DNA of 64,000 nt, taken from assembly GCF_000305785.2 (NCBI RefSeq), contig NC_018868.3, positions 3,270,270-3,334,269 of the forward strand, given 5' to 3'. The position numbers and the translations under genes are program-made. Under the pieces are notes generated by a model. It saw only the letters and a list, made by a program, of their open reading frames with translations, did not search any database and was not told the origin of the DNA. Source of the DNA: Simiduia agarivorans SA1 = DSM 21679. GTDB lineage: Bacteria > Pseudomonadota > Gammaproteobacteria > Pseudomonadales > Cellvibrionaceae. Position 1 is the stretch's first letter, and each line of letters opens with the position of its first letter. Below are positions 52,843 to 63,464 of the stretch, one piece after another.

Positions 52843-53799
52843 CTAGCGGGCGGCTGTGCGCAAATAATTCAGTCCGCCGGCAATGGCGGCCACCTGGGCG
52901 CGGGCACACTGTTCCGGGGTAGCGCTGGGGCTGTCCGGGTACACTTCGGTGGTGGTGGTGTAGTGCGCATCGGTCATGCCCGCGCACAACCCCAGTTTTT
53001 TGGTGGCGTAATTGATCACGCCGAATTGTTCGATGGGCGTGCCAATGAGTTTGCCGTCAGGGTCTGCTTCGGCTATGTGCGTGACCTTTTCCACTGCGTC
53101 GAGAATGGCGCGCTGAAACGCGGGTTGCGGCCGGTCGGCACAATCCACCAGGTAAAAGCCGTCGGGAATATTCCAGACTTTGTTGGTCACGCCGTCGCGC
53201 GCGGCCAGCGCCACGCGGAATTCGGTGTTATCGGTGTCGGTGGTTTCGTGCAGATCAATATGAGCAACCGGTGCCACGCCCAATGCGTGAATGTAGGCTT
53301 TCAGCAACTGGGCTTCTGCCGCCTGGCCCTGGTCACCAAAGGAACGGTTCGGGTCTATGGCGTGAGGATTCCAGCGGTTGATGGTTTCAAATCCCCATGG
53401 GCTCACACAGGGCACCGCGATTAATTGAAAACTGTCACTGTAGTTGCGCGCTTCCTGTTCCAGAAACATCAGGGCGCCCATCACGCCACTGGTTTCATAA
53501 CCGTGTACGCCGCCGGTGACCAGCACCAGGGGTAAATGGCTCGGGCTACGGCTTTTTACCGCCAGTAAAGGGTAGTGGCCACTGAGTGCGGCCGGCGTGC
53601 CAGCGGGCAATTGTTGGTAATCCAGTTCGCCGTATTGCTCAATATCGAACCGATCGCCCAGCGCCTGAATACGCGGCAGTACCTGTTCGCTGTACAGGCG
53701 GTGTTTTTGCTGCCGACACAGCCATTGGTGTTTTTCTGTTTCATTCCAGGGTGTACCGGGCGTGCCGATGGGGTAGGGCGAATCTGCGTATGCGGTCAT
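52843..53799 (-). CDS. M14-family zinc carboxypeptidase
   Basis: A 318-aa metallopeptidase. Zinc ligands are H and E of GGVHGYETSG and the H of HIDLHETTDTD; a substrate Arg may be in NPNRSF and the catalytic Glu near TTEVYPDS. It resembles the intracellular M14 group with succinylglutamate-desuccinylase-like members. No signal peptide. Substrate unknown. Confidence 0.87.
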   Translation of the reverse strand: MTAYADSPYPIGTPGTPWNETEKHQWLCRQQKHRLYSEQVLPRIQALGDRFDIEQYGELDYQQLPAGTPAALSGHYPLLAVKSRSPSHLPLVLVTGGVHGYETSGVMGALMFLEQEARNYSDSFQLIAVPCVSPWGFETINRWNPHAIDPNRSFGDQGQAAEAQLLKAYIHALGVAPVAHIDLHETTDTDNTEFRVALAARDGVTNKVWNIPDGFYLVDCADRPQPAFQRAILDAVEKVTHIAEADPDGKLIGTPIEQFGVINYATKKLGLCAGMTDAHYTTTTEVYPDSPSATPEQCARAQVAAIAGGLNYLRTAAR

Positions 53800-53947
53800 G
53801 GGATTTCGGTTTTGTTGGGTTTTGTTCGGATTGTGAATGGGACGAACGAGCGGGGGCTTGCCGCAGGGGATTCGCGCAAAGGATTGCGGATGGCCGCACC
53901 GGCACTCAGAAGAGGGGCGTGGCCGCCTGCGCGCCTGCCGGCTGGGA

Positions 53948-54751
53948 TTATAGTCGCCAGACCAGTTGCAGTTGCGGCACCGATTCGGTGGTGCCTTTTT
54001 CGCCCAGTTTGTTTTTCCAGTACTGGTATTCGATGCCCAGATACAATTGATCTTTCACCTGCCACAGGGCGTGGCCCAGGTCCCAGCGGAATTGGGGTTG
54101 TGCCAGTATCCACTCCGCCACTTCGCCGCCCAGTTCGTTTTCGCGCGCGCCAATGTATTCGATGTGGCCAGCAATCAGGAAATATTGCGAGCCCCATTGG
54201 AACGGGTACAGGCCATTGAAGTCGATGATATAGCTGTCGGTTTGCGCAGGCGCGCCACCACCGGCCAGGCCTTTGCTGTGGTCGAGGTAGGCCATGACGT
54301 CGGTGTTGAGCACTGAGCCTTTGGGCAGATCCCAACTGAAGCGGATGCCGGGCAGGAATTTTCGGCTTTTGGCATCGCCCGCAATATTCAGCCCCGCCAG
54401 CAGGCCCACATCTTTAATGGGGCCGAAACCGAGATCCTTGCCGGTTATGCTACCGAGGCTGAAGTTGAGGTACAGCTCACCGTAGAAATCACCGTTGTTA
54501 AAGCCGTCGTCGTTATCGTCGTCCAGGTAGTCGATAAAAAAGAAATTATTGCCATAGTCCCAACCGGAGGCGTGCTGAAACGTGATTAACGTGGTCTGGG
54601 CTTTGCGCACCTCGCCGCCATTGATAAAGCCCGGCGTGGTGAGATTGCCGTGGGTCAGCTGCAGCTCCGTGGCGCTCCAGTTGGCGGCGTGGGCGGAGCT
54701 GGTCAGCACGGCCAGGTAGAGTAGGTTAAGGAAGAGCGCGGGCAGTTTCAT
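53948..54751 (-). CDS. Outer membrane Tsx/DUF5020-like channel protein
   Basis: A 267-aa exported protein (signal peptide about 1-22) predicted to form a 12-stranded beta-barrel. It is related to the nucleoside channel Tsx by NWSATELQLTHG, FQHASGWDYGNNFFFIDYL and its last strand QLQLVWRL. A pair of Asp-rich loops (YLDDDNDDGFNNGDFYG) could bind calcium. The substrate is not shown by the sequence. Confidence 0.82.
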   Translation of the reverse strand: MKLPALFLNLLYLAVLTSSAHAANWSATELQLTHGNLTTPGFINGGEVRKAQTTLITFQHASGWDYGNNFFFIDYLDDDNDDGFNNGDFYGELYLNFSLGSITGKDLGFGPIKDVGLLAGLNIAGDAKSRKFLPGIRFSWDLPKGSVLNTDVMAYLDHSKGLAGGGAPAQTDSYIIDFNGLYPFQWGSQYFLIAGHIEYIGARENELGGEVAEWILAQPQFRWDLGHALWQVKDQLYLGIEYQYWKNKLGEKGTTESVPQLQLVWRL

Positions 54752-54929
54752 CGACAGTCCACATATTACGTTGGGTTAAAACCAGCTTAGCTGAATTTCC
54801 CAGACGGGAAGGTTTCTTCGCGGGTATGCCTGATTGTGCTGCAGGGGCTTCTGTAATACTCTGCCGGCGCACGCTGCCAGCAGGCATTACACCAGATGGC
54901 ATTGGATGAATGACGAAGAGATTACACGG

Positions 54930-55583
54930 ATGAGTAATACCCCCGAGTTTGAGGACTACACCTACGCAGAATTATTGGACGCGTATAACGGAATCGATGC
55001 AGCGCAGTTCCCTGAAAGAAAGGCGCGAGTGGCGGAGTTACTGCAAGAAAGGTCTGGTGCGGAAGCTGCGGTAACGGCGAATAGCGATAGATACCAGACC
55101 TTTGGCTTGCGTTTTCTGGCATCGATTGTCGATTTTCTAGCGCTTGTGGCGCTTGCTACAGTTCTGGGTACCCTGTTCGGTCTATTACCGGCATGGTTTG
55201 TGGAAGGGGTGGAAACCCTGTTTCAATTTGATGTGTTTTTTTATTCTATTTTGTTGCACTGGTTGTATGGCAAAACCTTCGGCAAGATGGTGATGAACGT
55301 GAAGGTGGTAAATTACAAGGACGAGGGAGATATAACGTTCTTGCAGGCATTCTTGCGTGACAGCGTGCCACTTGTTCTGGGCTTGTTGGGTTGGCTCTAT
55401 GGTTGGCTATATCTGTCAGATGCCGAAATGGAGGTCTCAAGTACAGATCTGGTGTTGTTGTTTGCCCTCTCAGCACTCGGTTTGTTCTGGTTTTTACTTG
55501 AAATGATCACCATGCTGTTCAACGAAAAACGCAGAGCGCTGCATGATTTTATTGCCGGCACCGTGGTGATCCGCGTCAAGTGA
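54930..55583 (+). CDS. RDD-family membrane protein
   Basis: A 217-aa membrane protein. A soluble N-terminus (about 1-45, with TYAELLDAYNGIDAAQFPERK) precedes the RDD core: LRFLASIVDFLALVAL (R and D in helix 1) and the helix end ALHDFIAGTVVIRVK. GKTFGKMVMNVKVV is typical between helices. ATG 54930 was preferred; ATG 54906 is an equal alternative. Function unknown; proposed transport-related. Confidence 0.8.
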   Translation: MSNTPEFEDYTYAELLDAYNGIDAAQFPERKARVAELLQERSGAEAAVTANSDRYQTFGLRFLASIVDFLALVALATVLGTLFGLLPAWFVEGVETLFQFDVFFYSILLHWLYGKTFGKMVMNVKVVNYKDEGDITFLQAFLRDSVPLVLGLLGWLYGWLYLSDAEMEVSSTDLVLLFALSALGLFWFLLEMITMLFNEKRRALHDFIAGTVVIRVK

Positions 55584-55607
55584 TCGCCCGCTCTTGAGTG
55601 GAGGGCC

Positions 55608-56756
55608 TTACGGTTGGCGTTGAGATTTGTTCGCTTTTATCTTGCGCTTGCGCTTCCTGTCCGGGTTGCGCTGCTGCACCAGCGCCCAATCCACATGCTC
55701 GGCCACCAGGTCGCTCACTTGCGTGCGCGCTTGTGAGAGTATTCGGATGATTTCGGCGCTTTGCGGTGCATTGCCGAGGCCTACCGCCAGGTTGCGTTGC
55801 CAGTTTTCAAACCCGGTGCGGCGCAAGGGCGAGCCGGCGGTGCGGTCGAGAAAAGTCTGTTCGCTCCATTGGAACAGGTCGATGAGTTTGGCGCTGTCCA
55901 ATTGGTGCCGGGGCAGAAAATCCATTTCCTGGGTGTAGCGGGCGTATTTATTCCACGGGCAAATGGCCTGGCAGTCGTCGCAGCCGAACACGCGGTTGCC
56001 GATGGGGTCGCGGAATTCTTCCGGTATCGGGCCCTTGTGTTCAATGGTGAGGTACGAAATGCAGCGGCCGGCGTCCAGTTGGTAGGGCGCTGGAAAGGCG
56101 TCGGTAGGGCACACTTTCAGGCAGGCAGTGCAGTCGCCGCAGCGATCGGGCTGATGCGATTGGTCCACCGGTAACGGCAGGGCAGTGAACACTTCGCCCA
56201 GAAAAAACCAGCTGCCTGCGTCGCTGTTCATTATCAGCGTGTGTTTGCCCTGCCAGCCCAGACCGGCTTTGGCCGCTAACGGTTTTTCCGACACCGGTGC
56301 CGAGTCCACAAACGCGCGATGGCGAAAACCGTCGGGCAGGGGCAGGCCCAGCGCGGCGGCTTCCGTTTCGATAAAATCGGCGAGTTGGCTGAGGCGTTTG
56401 CGCACCAGCCTGTGATAGTCGCGACCTAATGCATAGCGGGAAATGTAGGCGCTTTCGCCGTCTTTGAGTGCGGCGATGAGATTGGTGTCGCCGGGCAGGT
56501 AATCCATGCGCGCGCTGATCACACGCAGGGTGCCGGGCAGGAGTTCTTCGGGCCGGGTGCGCATATTGCCGTGGTGGGTCATCCACGCCATGCCCGCGTG
56601 GTAGCCTCGGTCGATCCAGCCGGCCAGACGCGCTTCTTCGGCGCGCAGATCCGTGTCGGTGATTCCGATCTGCTGAAATCCCAAGGCCTGCCCTTCTGCC
56701 TTGATGCGCAGCGCAAGCGTGTCCAGCAGTGGCTGTTGTGCCTGATCGTTATTCAT
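55608..56756 (-). CDS. queG: Epoxyqueuosine reductase QueG
   Basis: Last enzyme of queuosine synthesis, reducing epoxyqueuosine in tRNA with cobalamin and two 4Fe-4S clusters. In 382 aa the B12-binding part is N-terminal, and the iron-sulfur cysteines appear in CGDCTACLKVCPTDAF and FGCDDCQAICPWN. The C-terminal HEAT part is basic (DRKRKRKIKANKSQRQP). It is divergent from nnrD, as in many gammaproteobacteria. Confidence 0.95.
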   Translation of the reverse strand: MNNDQAQQPLLDTLALRIKAEGQALGFQQIGITDTDLRAEEARLAGWIDRGYHAGMAWMTHHGNMRTRPEELLPGTLRVISARMDYLPGDTNLIAALKDGESAYISRYALGRDYHRLVRKRLSQLADFIETEAAALGLPLPDGFRHRAFVDSAPVSEKPLAAKAGLGWQGKHTLIMNSDAGSWFFLGEVFTALPLPVDQSHQPDRCGDCTACLKVCPTDAFPAPYQLDAGRCISYLTIEHKGPIPEEFRDPIGNRVFGCDDCQAICPWNKYARYTQEMDFLPRHQLDSAKLIDLFQWSEQTFLDRTAGSPLRRTGFENWQRNLAVGLGNAPQSAEIIRILSQARTQVSDLVAEHVDWALVQQRNPDRKRKRKIKANKSQRQP

Positions 56757-56805
56757 TCGCCCTTGAAGCCGTTGGGTCCCGATAGGTATTGCCGGGAGAC
56801 TCCCG

Positions 56806-56811
56806 TATAAT
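56806..56811 (+). promoter_or_regulatory. Sigma70 -10 element for nnrD
   Basis: A perfect TATAAT 31 bases ahead of the nnrD start; no good -35 is evident. The same region on the other strand must serve queG. Confidence 0.5.
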
Positions 56812-56842
56812 CGGCGCAAATTTTACCTGTATGAGAAGTCCC

Positions 56843-58339
56843 ATGTCTGTAGCGGCAACGCCCTTGCCTACCAGCCTTTATAGCGCCGATGCCGTGCGCT
56901 CGCTCGATCATTACCTGATTAATACCCAGGGCATTGCCGGTGCCGTGTTGATGAAACGCGCGGGCCGGTTTGCGTTTGAGTGCCTCACACAACACTGGCC
57001 GGAGGCCCGCAAGCTGCACATTGTGTGCGGTGCCGGCAATAACGGCGGCGACGGATATGTGGTGGCGGCGTTGGCGCAGGCGCGGGGTTTTGAAGTGAGC
57101 CTGCGCTGGCTGGCCGATCCGCAATCGCTCAGTGGTGATGCGCGCCGGGCGGCGGATTATGCGATACAGGAAGGGGTCAGCATGGCCGCGTTTGATGCCG
57201 GTGAAACCCTCGCGGCCGATGTGCTGGTGGATGGTTTGCTCGGCACCGGCCTCAACAAACCGGTGGGCGATCGCTATGCCGCCGCCATTGCCTGGCTGAA
57301 CCAGCATGACGCTCCGGTGCTGGCGCTGGACCTGCCATCCGGTATCCATGCCGATACCGGCGCCGTCCAGGGCGCGGCCGTGCAGGCCGCACTGACCACC
57401 ACTTTTGTGGGCTTGAAGTTGGGCCTGTTTACCGGCGCCGGCCGGCAGGCGGCCGGACGGGTGCGCTTTTCCGATCTGGACGGCGATACCGCCGGCGCTG
57501 GCGTCACCGCCGCGGCCGAGCGACTGGACATAGACCGGGTGCTTGCGTCGTTACCGGCGCGCGCCATCGACAGCCACAAGCTGCACTATGGCCATCTGGC
57601 GGTGGTGGGTGGCGATAACGGCCTCAATGGCGCGGCCATCATTGCCGCCGAGGCGGGCTTGCGCGCCGGTGCGGGAATGGTGAGCCTGGTGTCGCGTCCG
57701 CTCACGGCGCAGATTGCCCTCACCCGCAGGCCCGAGCTGATGGCGTTGGGCGTGGACGCCGGCATTGATGCCGAACCCAAACTCGCACAGGCCACTGCGC
57801 TGGTGGTGGGGCCGGGGCTGGGCCAGGCAGCCTGGGGCGAACAACTGTTGCAGCAAGCGCTCAAACGCGCACTGCCCACGGTGCTGGACGCCGATGCACT
57901 CAATATACTGGCTACTCACTCAGTCGCATTGCCTGCGGCCAGTGTCATCACACCGCATCCTGGTGAGGCCGGGCGCCTGTTGGGTACCGATACTGCCGCT
58001 GTGCAGGCCGACCGGCCCGCCGCAGCCGTGGCATTGGCACAAAAATATGGCTGTGTGGCGGTGCTCAAGGGCGCCGGCAGTATCATTGCCACGCCCGAGG
58101 GCAAACGCTATCTGGTGGATGCCGGCAATCCGGGCATGGCCAGTGGCGGCATGGGAGATCTGCTCGCCGGCATCATCGGCGCCCTGCTGGCACAGGGCCT
58201 TTCAGCGCTGGATGCGGCCTGCCTGGGGGCTTTGGTGCACGCCTTGGCCGGCGACGAGCAAGCCACTATCGAAGGCGAGCGCGGCCTGTTGGCCACCGAT
58301 TTGCTCGCCTCAGTGCGCGGGATGCTGAACGCACTATGA
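56843..58339 (+). CDS. nnrD: Bifunctional NAD(P)H-hydrate epimerase and ADP-dependent dehydratase
   Basis: Repairs hydrated NAD(P)H. The N-terminal epimerase half has the YjeF_N loop GAGNNGGDGYVVAALAQ; the C-terminal dehydratase half has ITPHPGEAGRLLG and NPGMASGGMGDLLAG. Both halves are complete in 498 aa. An ATG 12 bases upstream is in frame. The gene overlaps tsaE by ATGA and starts the conserved tsaE-amiB-mutL-miaA-hfq block. Confidence 0.94.
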   Translation: MSVAATPLPTSLYSADAVRSLDHYLINTQGIAGAVLMKRAGRFAFECLTQHWPEARKLHIVCGAGNNGGDGYVVAALAQARGFEVSLRWLADPQSLSGDARRAADYAIQEGVSMAAFDAGETLAADVLVDGLLGTGLNKPVGDRYAAAIAWLNQHDAPVLALDLPSGIHADTGAVQGAAVQAALTTTFVGLKLGLFTGAGRQAAGRVRFSDLDGDTAGAGVTAAAERLDIDRVLASLPARAIDSHKLHYGHLAVVGGDNGLNGAAIIAAEAGLRAGAGMVSLVSRPLTAQIALTRRPELMALGVDAGIDAEPKLAQATALVVGPGLGQAAWGEQLLQQALKRALPTVLDADALNILATHSVALPAASVITPHPGEAGRLLGTDTAAVQADRPAAAVALAQKYGCVAVLKGAGSIIATPEGKRYLVDAGNPGMASGGMGDLLAGIIGALLAQGLSALDAACLGALVHALAGDEQATIEGERGLLATDLLASVRGMLNAL

Positions 58340-58830
58340 AGTCGCTCGATCTCACGGCTTACGGTGAAGACGCCATGGTGGCGCTGGGCCAGCGTATCGG
58401 CCGTGCCCTGCCTGTGGGTGTGATTTATCTGGAAGGCAACCTGGGCGCCGGCAAAACCACCCTGACCCGCGGCGTATTGAACAGCCGGGGCCATTCAGGT
58501 GCGGTTAAGAGCCCCACCTATACCCTGGTTGAGCCCTATGAATTTGACAGCGGCCCGGTGTACCACTTTGACCTGTACCGGTTGGGTGACCCGGAAGAGC
58601 TCGAATACATGGGCATTCGCGATTATTTTGCCGGCCCGGCCCTGTGCCTGGTGGAATGGCCTGCACGCGGGCAAGGGGTTTTGCCTCGTCCGGATTTGCA
58701 GGTTAAAGTCGGGGTAGTCAACGATGCGGCGCTGGGTATCGGGCGCACCATCGCGTTGATTGCACAGACCCCCGCCGGTGTTGCGGCGCTGGCTGAAATC
58801 GCGGATGAATCGGATTCGCAAACGGAGTAG
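58336..58830 (+). CDS. tsaE: tRNA threonylcarbamoyladenosine synthesis ATPase TsaE
   Basis: ATPase of the t6A complex with TsaB and TsaD. The 164-aa protein has Walker A (EGNLGAGKTTLTRG) and the conserved KSPTYTLVEPY and HFDLYRLGDPEELE motifs. It overlaps nnrD (ATGA). The standard TsaE length supports an intact gene. Confidence 0.94.
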   Translation: MKSLDLTAYGEDAMVALGQRIGRALPVGVIYLEGNLGAGKTTLTRGVLNSRGHSGAVKSPTYTLVEPYEFDSGPVYHFDLYRLGDPEELEYMGIRDYFAGPALCLVEWPARGQGVLPRPDLQVKVGVVNDAALGIGRTIALIAQTPAGVAALAEIADESDSQTE

Positions 58831-58843
58831 TGAGCAGGTGCAG

Positions 58844-60190
58844 ATGGCGCAGTTAGCAATCAGACCATGGACAGCCGGGCTAGCGATGCTGCTGCTCGTG
58901 TTGTTCACCACACCTGCGCTGGCCACCACCATCGAAAGCGCTCGTCTGTGGCGCGCACCGGATCATACCCGCATTGTGTTCGACTTAAGCGGCCCGGTGG
59001 AGCATTCCATTTTCCCGCTCACCAATCCCGACCGGTTGGTGGTGGATATCAAAGACGTCAAACTCAAATCGAGCCTGGCGGAACTGCCGCTGGCCGATAC
59101 GCCCATCCGCTCGGTGCGCTCGGCGCCGCGCAACAAAACCGATATCCGCATCGTGCTGGATTTGTCCCAGTCGGTGCGCACGCGCAGCCTGGTGTTGAAA
59201 AAACACGGCGACAAATCCGACCGTCTGGTGATTGACCTGCTGGACCAGGACATCAAAATTGAAAAAACCATCGAGCAGATAGCGCCTAAATCCAAGCGCG
59301 ATATCATCATTGCCATCGACGCCGGCCACGGCGGTGAAGACCCTGGCGCTCTGGGCCCGGGCCGTTTGCGGGAAAAAGATGTGGTGCTGGCCATCAGTAA
59401 AGAACTGGCCGCATTAGTGGATCGTGAACCCGGTTTCAAAGCCGTGCTGGTGCGCAAGGGCGATTACTACATCCCGCTCGAAAAACGCCGCAATCTCGCG
59501 CGCGCGGAGCGGGCCGATTTATTTGTCTCGGTGCACGCCGATGCGTTTACGCATCCCAAGGCTAATGGTGCTTCGGTGTTCGCGCTTTCGCACCGCGGCG
59601 CGTCATCTGAAACCGCCCGCTTTCTGGCCCAGCGCGAAAACGAAGCCGACCTGATCGGGGGTGAATCGAGCGTGCTCGAGGGCCGCGATGACATGCTCGC
59701 CTCGGTGCTGGTGGATTTGTCGATGACCAGTACCCTCAGCAGCAGCCTGGATGTGGGCGCGCGGGTATTGAAACAAATGGGCGGGGTGGCGCGGTTGCAC
59801 AAGTCCCATGTGGAACAGGCGGGGTTTCTGGTGCTGAAGTCTCCGGATGTGCCCAGCATTCTGGTGGAGACCGGTTTTATTTCCAATCCCTATGAAGCCA
59901 AGCAGCTGGGTACCCACAGCTACCGGCAGAAAATGGCGCGCGCGATTTTTAACGGCGTTAAAGATTATTTTTATACGGTGACTCCACCGGATTCCTACGT
60001 GGCGTGGAAAAAGCAAGGCGGCAAAGACGCGCCTTTCGCTGGCGCGCGTGAATACGTGATCGGTCGGGGTGATACCCTGTCGTCCATTGCCCGCCGCCAC
60101 AACGTGAGTGTGGAGGCAATACAGCGCGCCAATAATCTTTCCGATTCGCGCATTAATATTGGCCAGAAATTACAGATCCCCACCAGCTGA
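58844..60190 (+). CDS. amiB: N-acetylmuramoyl-L-alanine amidase AmiB type
   Basis: Exported zinc amidase that splits septal murein. From the ATG at 58844 (448 aa) there is a signal peptide (about 1-25), an AMIN domain (about 28-125), an Amidase_3 domain with [13 protein letters not shown] and SVHADAF, and a C-terminal LysM module ([19 protein letters not shown], then [10 protein letters not shown]). AMIN plus LysM is the AmiB/AmiC design; the context next to mutL favours AmiB. Its stop overlaps mutL by one base. Confidence 0.94.
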   Translation: MAQLAIRPWTAGLAMLLLVLFTTPALATTIESARLWRAPDHTRIVFDLSGPVEHSIFPLTNPDRLVVDIKDVKLKSSLAELPLADTPIRSVRSAPRNKTDIRIVLDLSQSVRTRSLVLKKHGDKSDRLVIDLLDQDIKIEKTIEQIAPKSKRDIIIAIDAGHGGEDPGALGPGRLREKDVVLAISKELAALVDREPGFKAVLVRKGDYYIPLEKRRNLARAERADLFVSVHADAFTHPKANGASVFALSHRGASSETARFLAQRENEADLIGGESSVLEGRDDMLASVLVDLSMTSTLSSSLDVGARVLKQMGGVARLHKSHVEQAGFLVLKSPDVPSILVETGFISNPYEAKQLGTHSYRQKMARAIFNGVKDYFYTVTPPDSYVAWKKQGGKDAPFAGAREYVIGRGDTLSSIARRHNVSVEAIQRANNLSDSRINIGQKLQIPTS

Positions 60191-62043
60191 TGTCCTCCGT
60201 TATCCGTTTATTATCGCCCCGCCTCGCCAACCAGATTGCTGCCGGTGAGGTGGTGGAAAGACCCGCCTCGGTAGTAAAAGAGCTGTTGGAAAACAGTATC
60301 GACGCCGGCGCCACCCGCCTGGATGTAGAGGTGGAAGAAGGCGGCGTCAAACTCATGCGCGTGCGCGATAATGGCGTGGGGCTCAGTAAAGACGACCTGC
60401 CTTTGGCCTTGTCGCGCCACGCCACCAGTAAAATTTACGAGCTGGACGATCTGGAAGCGGTGGGCACGCTTGGCTTTCGCGGTGAGGCGCTGGCGTCCAT
60501 CAGTTCGGTGTCGCGCCTGCTGATTACCGGCAACCAATCCGACAATCCGACTGAGGGCTGGAGTGCGCGCTCGGAAGGCCGCGATATGGCTACCGAACTG
60601 ATGCCGGCACCGCACCCACGCGGCGCTACCGTGGAAGTGCGCGATTTGTTTTTCAACACGCCCGCCCGGCGCAAATTCCTGCGCACGGAAAAAACCGAAT
60701 TTTCGCGTTTGGAAGAAGTGGTCAAGCGTTTAGCGCTGGCGCACTTCGATATCGCGTTCAGTCTTTCGCACAATGGCCGCGCCATTCACCAATGGCGGGC
60801 CTGCAACTCGCGCATCGAGCAGGAGCGCCGACTCGGCCAGATTTGCGGCAATGCGTTTCTGGAAAATTCACTGTACGTGGAGGTGGAGCGCGCGGGGCTT
60901 AAACTCTGGGGTTGGGTGGCGCTACCGGCGTTTTCCCGTTCGCAGGCCGACCTGCAGCATTTTTACGTGAATGGTCGCGCCATCCGCGACAAACTGGTGA
61001 CCCACGCGGTGCGCCAGGCGTATCAGGATGTGTTGTTCCACGGTCGCCATCCGGCCTATGTGTTGTACCTGGAGCTGGACCCGGCCACGGTGGATGTGAA
61101 TGTGCACCCCACCAAACACGAAGTGCGTTTCCGCGATTCGCGCCTGGTGCACGATTTCCTGTTCCGCACCCTGCATCACGCCCTGGCCGACGTGCGCCCG
61201 CAAGACCAGATGCAGCCACAGGAGGCGAGCCCCGCACCGAAAGTGGCCGGCGCCAGCAGCGGCGTGTTCGGCCCGCAATCGGCATTGGGGCTGGCCACGC
61301 CCGGGCAGGCTACGCCGCAGGTGCTCGACAGCCAGCCAGCATCCCACTGGCAAAATGCACGCCCGGCACCGCAGGCGTTGCAGCAGCAGATGCAAAGCTA
61401 CGGTGCCCTGCACCCGTCGCCCGCACCTGCGCAGCCACTGCCGGATACCCCGGAGGATATGCCGCCGCTGGGCTTTGCCATCGCGCAGCTCAAGGGCGTC
61501 TACATTCTGGCGGAAAACGCCCAGGGGCTGGTGGTGGTGGATGCCCATGCGGCGCACGAGCGCATTACCTACGAGCGCATGAAGGCCGCTTTCGATGCCG
61601 AGGGCCTGCGCGCCCAACCTTTGTTGGTGCCGGAATCCATTCCGGTGAGTGAAAAAGAAGCTGATCTGGCCGAAGAGCACGCGCAGATCTTTAACAATCT
61701 CGGCTTTGGCATCGAACGGGCCGGGCCGGAAACCCTGCTGATCCGCCAGATTCCGGTGATCCTGGGACAGGCGCGGGTGGAGCAGCTGGTGCGCGATGTG
61801 TTGTCCGACCTGAGCGAGCACGGGTCCAGCGAGCGCATCCGCCACCACATCAACGAAATTCTGGCCACCATGGCCTGCCACGGCTCGGTGCGCGCCAACC
61901 GCAAACTGACGATTCCCGAAATGAACGCGCTGCTGCGCGACATGGAAGCCACCGAGCGCTCAGGCCAGTGCAACCACGGCCGGCCCACCTGGTTTCTGCA
62001 GTCTATGGATGCGCTCGACAAACTGTTCTTGCGGGGCCAGTGA
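60190..62043 (+). CDS. mutL: DNA mismatch repair protein MutL
   Basis: Mismatch repair coordinator. In 617 aa the GHKL ATPase motifs are [18 protein letters not shown] and [12 protein letters not shown] Pro/Gln-rich linker (about 340-425) leads to the dimerisation domain. Residues 451-462 read [12 protein letters not shown], close to the endonuclease motif DQHA-x2-E-x4-E (Q replaced by A), with ACHGSVRA and CNHGRPTW. So it may nick DNA itself, unlike E. coli MutL. It starts within the amiB stop (TGATG). Confidence 0.95.
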   Translation: MSSVIRLLSPRLANQIAAGEVVERPASVVKELLENSIDAGATRLDVEVEEGGVKLMRVRDNGVGLSKDDLPLALSRHATSKIYELDDLEAVGTLGFRGEALASISSVSRLLITGNQSDNPTEGWSARSEGRDMATELMPAPHPRGATVEVRDLFFNTPARRKFLRTEKTEFSRLEEVVKRLALAHFDIAFSLSHNGRAIHQWRACNSRIEQERRLGQICGNAFLENSLYVEVERAGLKLWGWVALPAFSRSQADLQHFYVNGRAIRDKLVTHAVRQAYQDVLFHGRHPAYVLYLELDPATVDVNVHPTKHEVRFRDSRLVHDFLFRTLHHALADVRPQDQMQPQEASPAPKVAGASSGVFGPQSALGLATPGQATPQVLDSQPASHWQNARPAPQALQQQMQSYGALHPSPAPAQPLPDTPEDMPPLGFAIAQLKGVYILAENAQGLVVVDAHAAHERITYERMKAAFDAEGLRAQPLLVPESIPVSEKEADLAEEHAQIFNNLGFGIERAGPETLLIRQIPVILGQARVEQLVRDVLSDLSEHGSSERIRHHINEILATMACHGSVRANRKLTIPEMNALLRDMEATERSGQCNHGRPTWFLQSMDALDKLFLRGQ

Positions 62044-63017
62044 TGGGCAGCAAGCCGCAAGTGATCTTCCTGATGGGCCCCACCGCGTCGGGCAAAACCG
62101 ACCTGGCTATCGCCCTGCGCCAGCACCTGCCGGTGGAATTGATCAGCGTGGATTCCGCCTTGGTTTACCGGGGCATGGATGTGGGCTCGGCCAAGCCCAC
62201 GGCCGAAGAACAGGCGGCGGCGCCACACCGGCTGATCGACATCTGCGACCCGGCCGAGTCCTACAATGCCGGCCAGTTTGTGAAAGATGCCGAGCGCGAA
62301 ATTGCCCACATCCATGCCGCCGGCCGCATTCCGCTGTTGGTGGGCGGCACCATGTTGTATTTCAAAGCGCTGTTGGACGGCCTGGCGGATATGCCCGCCA
62401 CCGACCCGGCCATCCGTGCGCAGGTTGAGCAGGAGGCCGCCGAGCGGGGCTGGCCGGCGCTGCACGCGGAGCTGGCCCGCATCGACCCGGACACAGCGGC
62501 GCAACTGCACCCCAACCATTCGCAGCGCATTTCGCGCGCTCTCGAGGTGTACCGCACTGGCGGCAAAACCATGACCGAACTGCGCGCCGAGCAACAGGCA
62601 GCGGCTGGCCGGCCCTTTGCCGAGCGCTTCAATCTGGTGCAATTGGCCATTGGCCCGCATGATCGCGCCGTGCTGCACGCGCGTATAGAGCGGCGGTTCA
62701 TGAAGATGTTGGAACTCGGCTTTGAGGACGAGGTCAGAGCTCTGATGGCTCGCGGTGACCTGCACCGGGACCTGCCCGCGATCCGCGCCGTGGGTTACCG
62801 CCAGATGTGGGAGCATCTGGAGGGTGACTATGACCGGAACAGCATGATTGAAAAAGGCATTGCCGCCAGCCGGCAACTGGCCAAACGGCAGCTCACCTGG
62901 CTGCGTGGCTGGGACGGCGTGAATTGGGTCTATACTGACAATTCGGCGGGAATTGGACTGTCCTCACAAGAAATTGTGCACCAGGCCTTGAACTGCCTGG
63001 GGGTAACCCCCCTATAA
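62043..63017 (+). CDS. miaA: tRNA dimethylallyltransferase MiaA
   Basis: Adds the dimethylallyl group to A37 of tRNAs reading U-codons. The 324-aa protein has the P-loop [14 protein letters not shown] and [17 protein letters not shown]. The ATG at 62043 overlaps the mutL stop (TGATG). The hfq promoter -10 lies in its stop region. Confidence 0.95.
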   Translation: MGSKPQVIFLMGPTASGKTDLAIALRQHLPVELISVDSALVYRGMDVGSAKPTAEEQAAAPHRLIDICDPAESYNAGQFVKDAEREIAHIHAAGRIPLLVGGTMLYFKALLDGLADMPATDPAIRAQVEQEAAERGWPALHAELARIDPDTAAQLHPNHSQRISRALEVYRTGGKTMTELRAEQQAAAGRPFAERFNLVQLAIGPHDRAVLHARIERRFMKMLELGFEDEVRALMARGDLHRDLPAIRAVGYRQMWEHLEGDYDRNSMIEKGIAASRQLAKRQLTWLRGWDGVNWVYTDNSAGIGLSSQEIVHQALNCLGVTPL

Positions 63018-63018
63018 T
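62988..63018 (+). promoter_or_regulatory. Sigma70 promoter of hfq
   Basis: TTGAAC (62988-62993) and a perfect TATAAT (63013-63018) with a 19-base spacer, inside the end of miaA. It would give an hfq leader of about 120 bases. Confidence 0.5.
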
Positions 63019-63143
63019 GTGCGGGCGTGTGTCCGGTGATTTTGCCGGCGCGCCAGTCAGTTACTTACGCTTATTGTTGTTGCGCCCGGGTGAGCAGTGA
63101 TGTCCGGGGTATTCGCAACCCATTTATTATAAGGAGAATAAAC

Positions 63144-63404
63144 ATGTCAAAAGGGCATAGCTTACAAGACCCTTACTTGAATGTTTTACGCAAAGAACGT
63201 ATCCCCGTTTCCATTTACTTGGTTAACGGCATCAAGTTGCAAGGCCAGGTCGAATCGTTTGATCAATTTGTGGTGTTATTGAAAAACACCGTGAGCCAGA
63301 TGGTGTATAAGCACGCCATCTCCACCGTTGTTCCCTCCCGCGCCGTGCGCGTGCCCATGCTGAACCCAGCGGAAGGCGAGTCTGAAGAGGGCGGTGAAGG
63401 CTGA
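63144..63404 (+). CDS. hfq: RNA chaperone Hfq
   Basis: Hexameric RNA-binding Sm protein that pairs small RNAs with messages. The 86-aa protein has Sm1 and Sm2 ([20 protein letters not shown], then [12 protein letters not shown]) and a short acidic tail (GESEEGGEG). AAGGAGAAT precedes the ATG at 63144. It follows miaA in the usual order. Confidence 0.97.
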   Translation: MSKGHSLQDPYLNVLRKERIPVSIYLVNGIKLQGQVESFDQFVVLLKNTVSQMVYKHAISTVVPSRAVRVPMLNPAEGESEEGGEG

Positions 63405-63414
63405 AACGCCTGAC

Positions 63415-63450
63415 AGCGGTAGTGGAGTGCCACTACCGCTTTACTCTTTT
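63415..63450 (+). terminator. Rho-independent terminator between hfq and hflX
   Basis: AGCGGTAGTGG pairs perfectly with CCACTACCGCT over a 4-base loop and runs into TTACTCTTTT. hflX starts only 15 bases later, so part of the transcripts must read through or hflX has another start. Confidence 0.82.
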
Positions 63451-63464
63451 CCCCCGAGGTTATC

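Noticed and set aside
61569..62876. Long minus-strand open frames over mutL and miaA
   Set aside because: GC-rich third positions of the sense genes create open antisense frames; no ribosome site or family match supports them.
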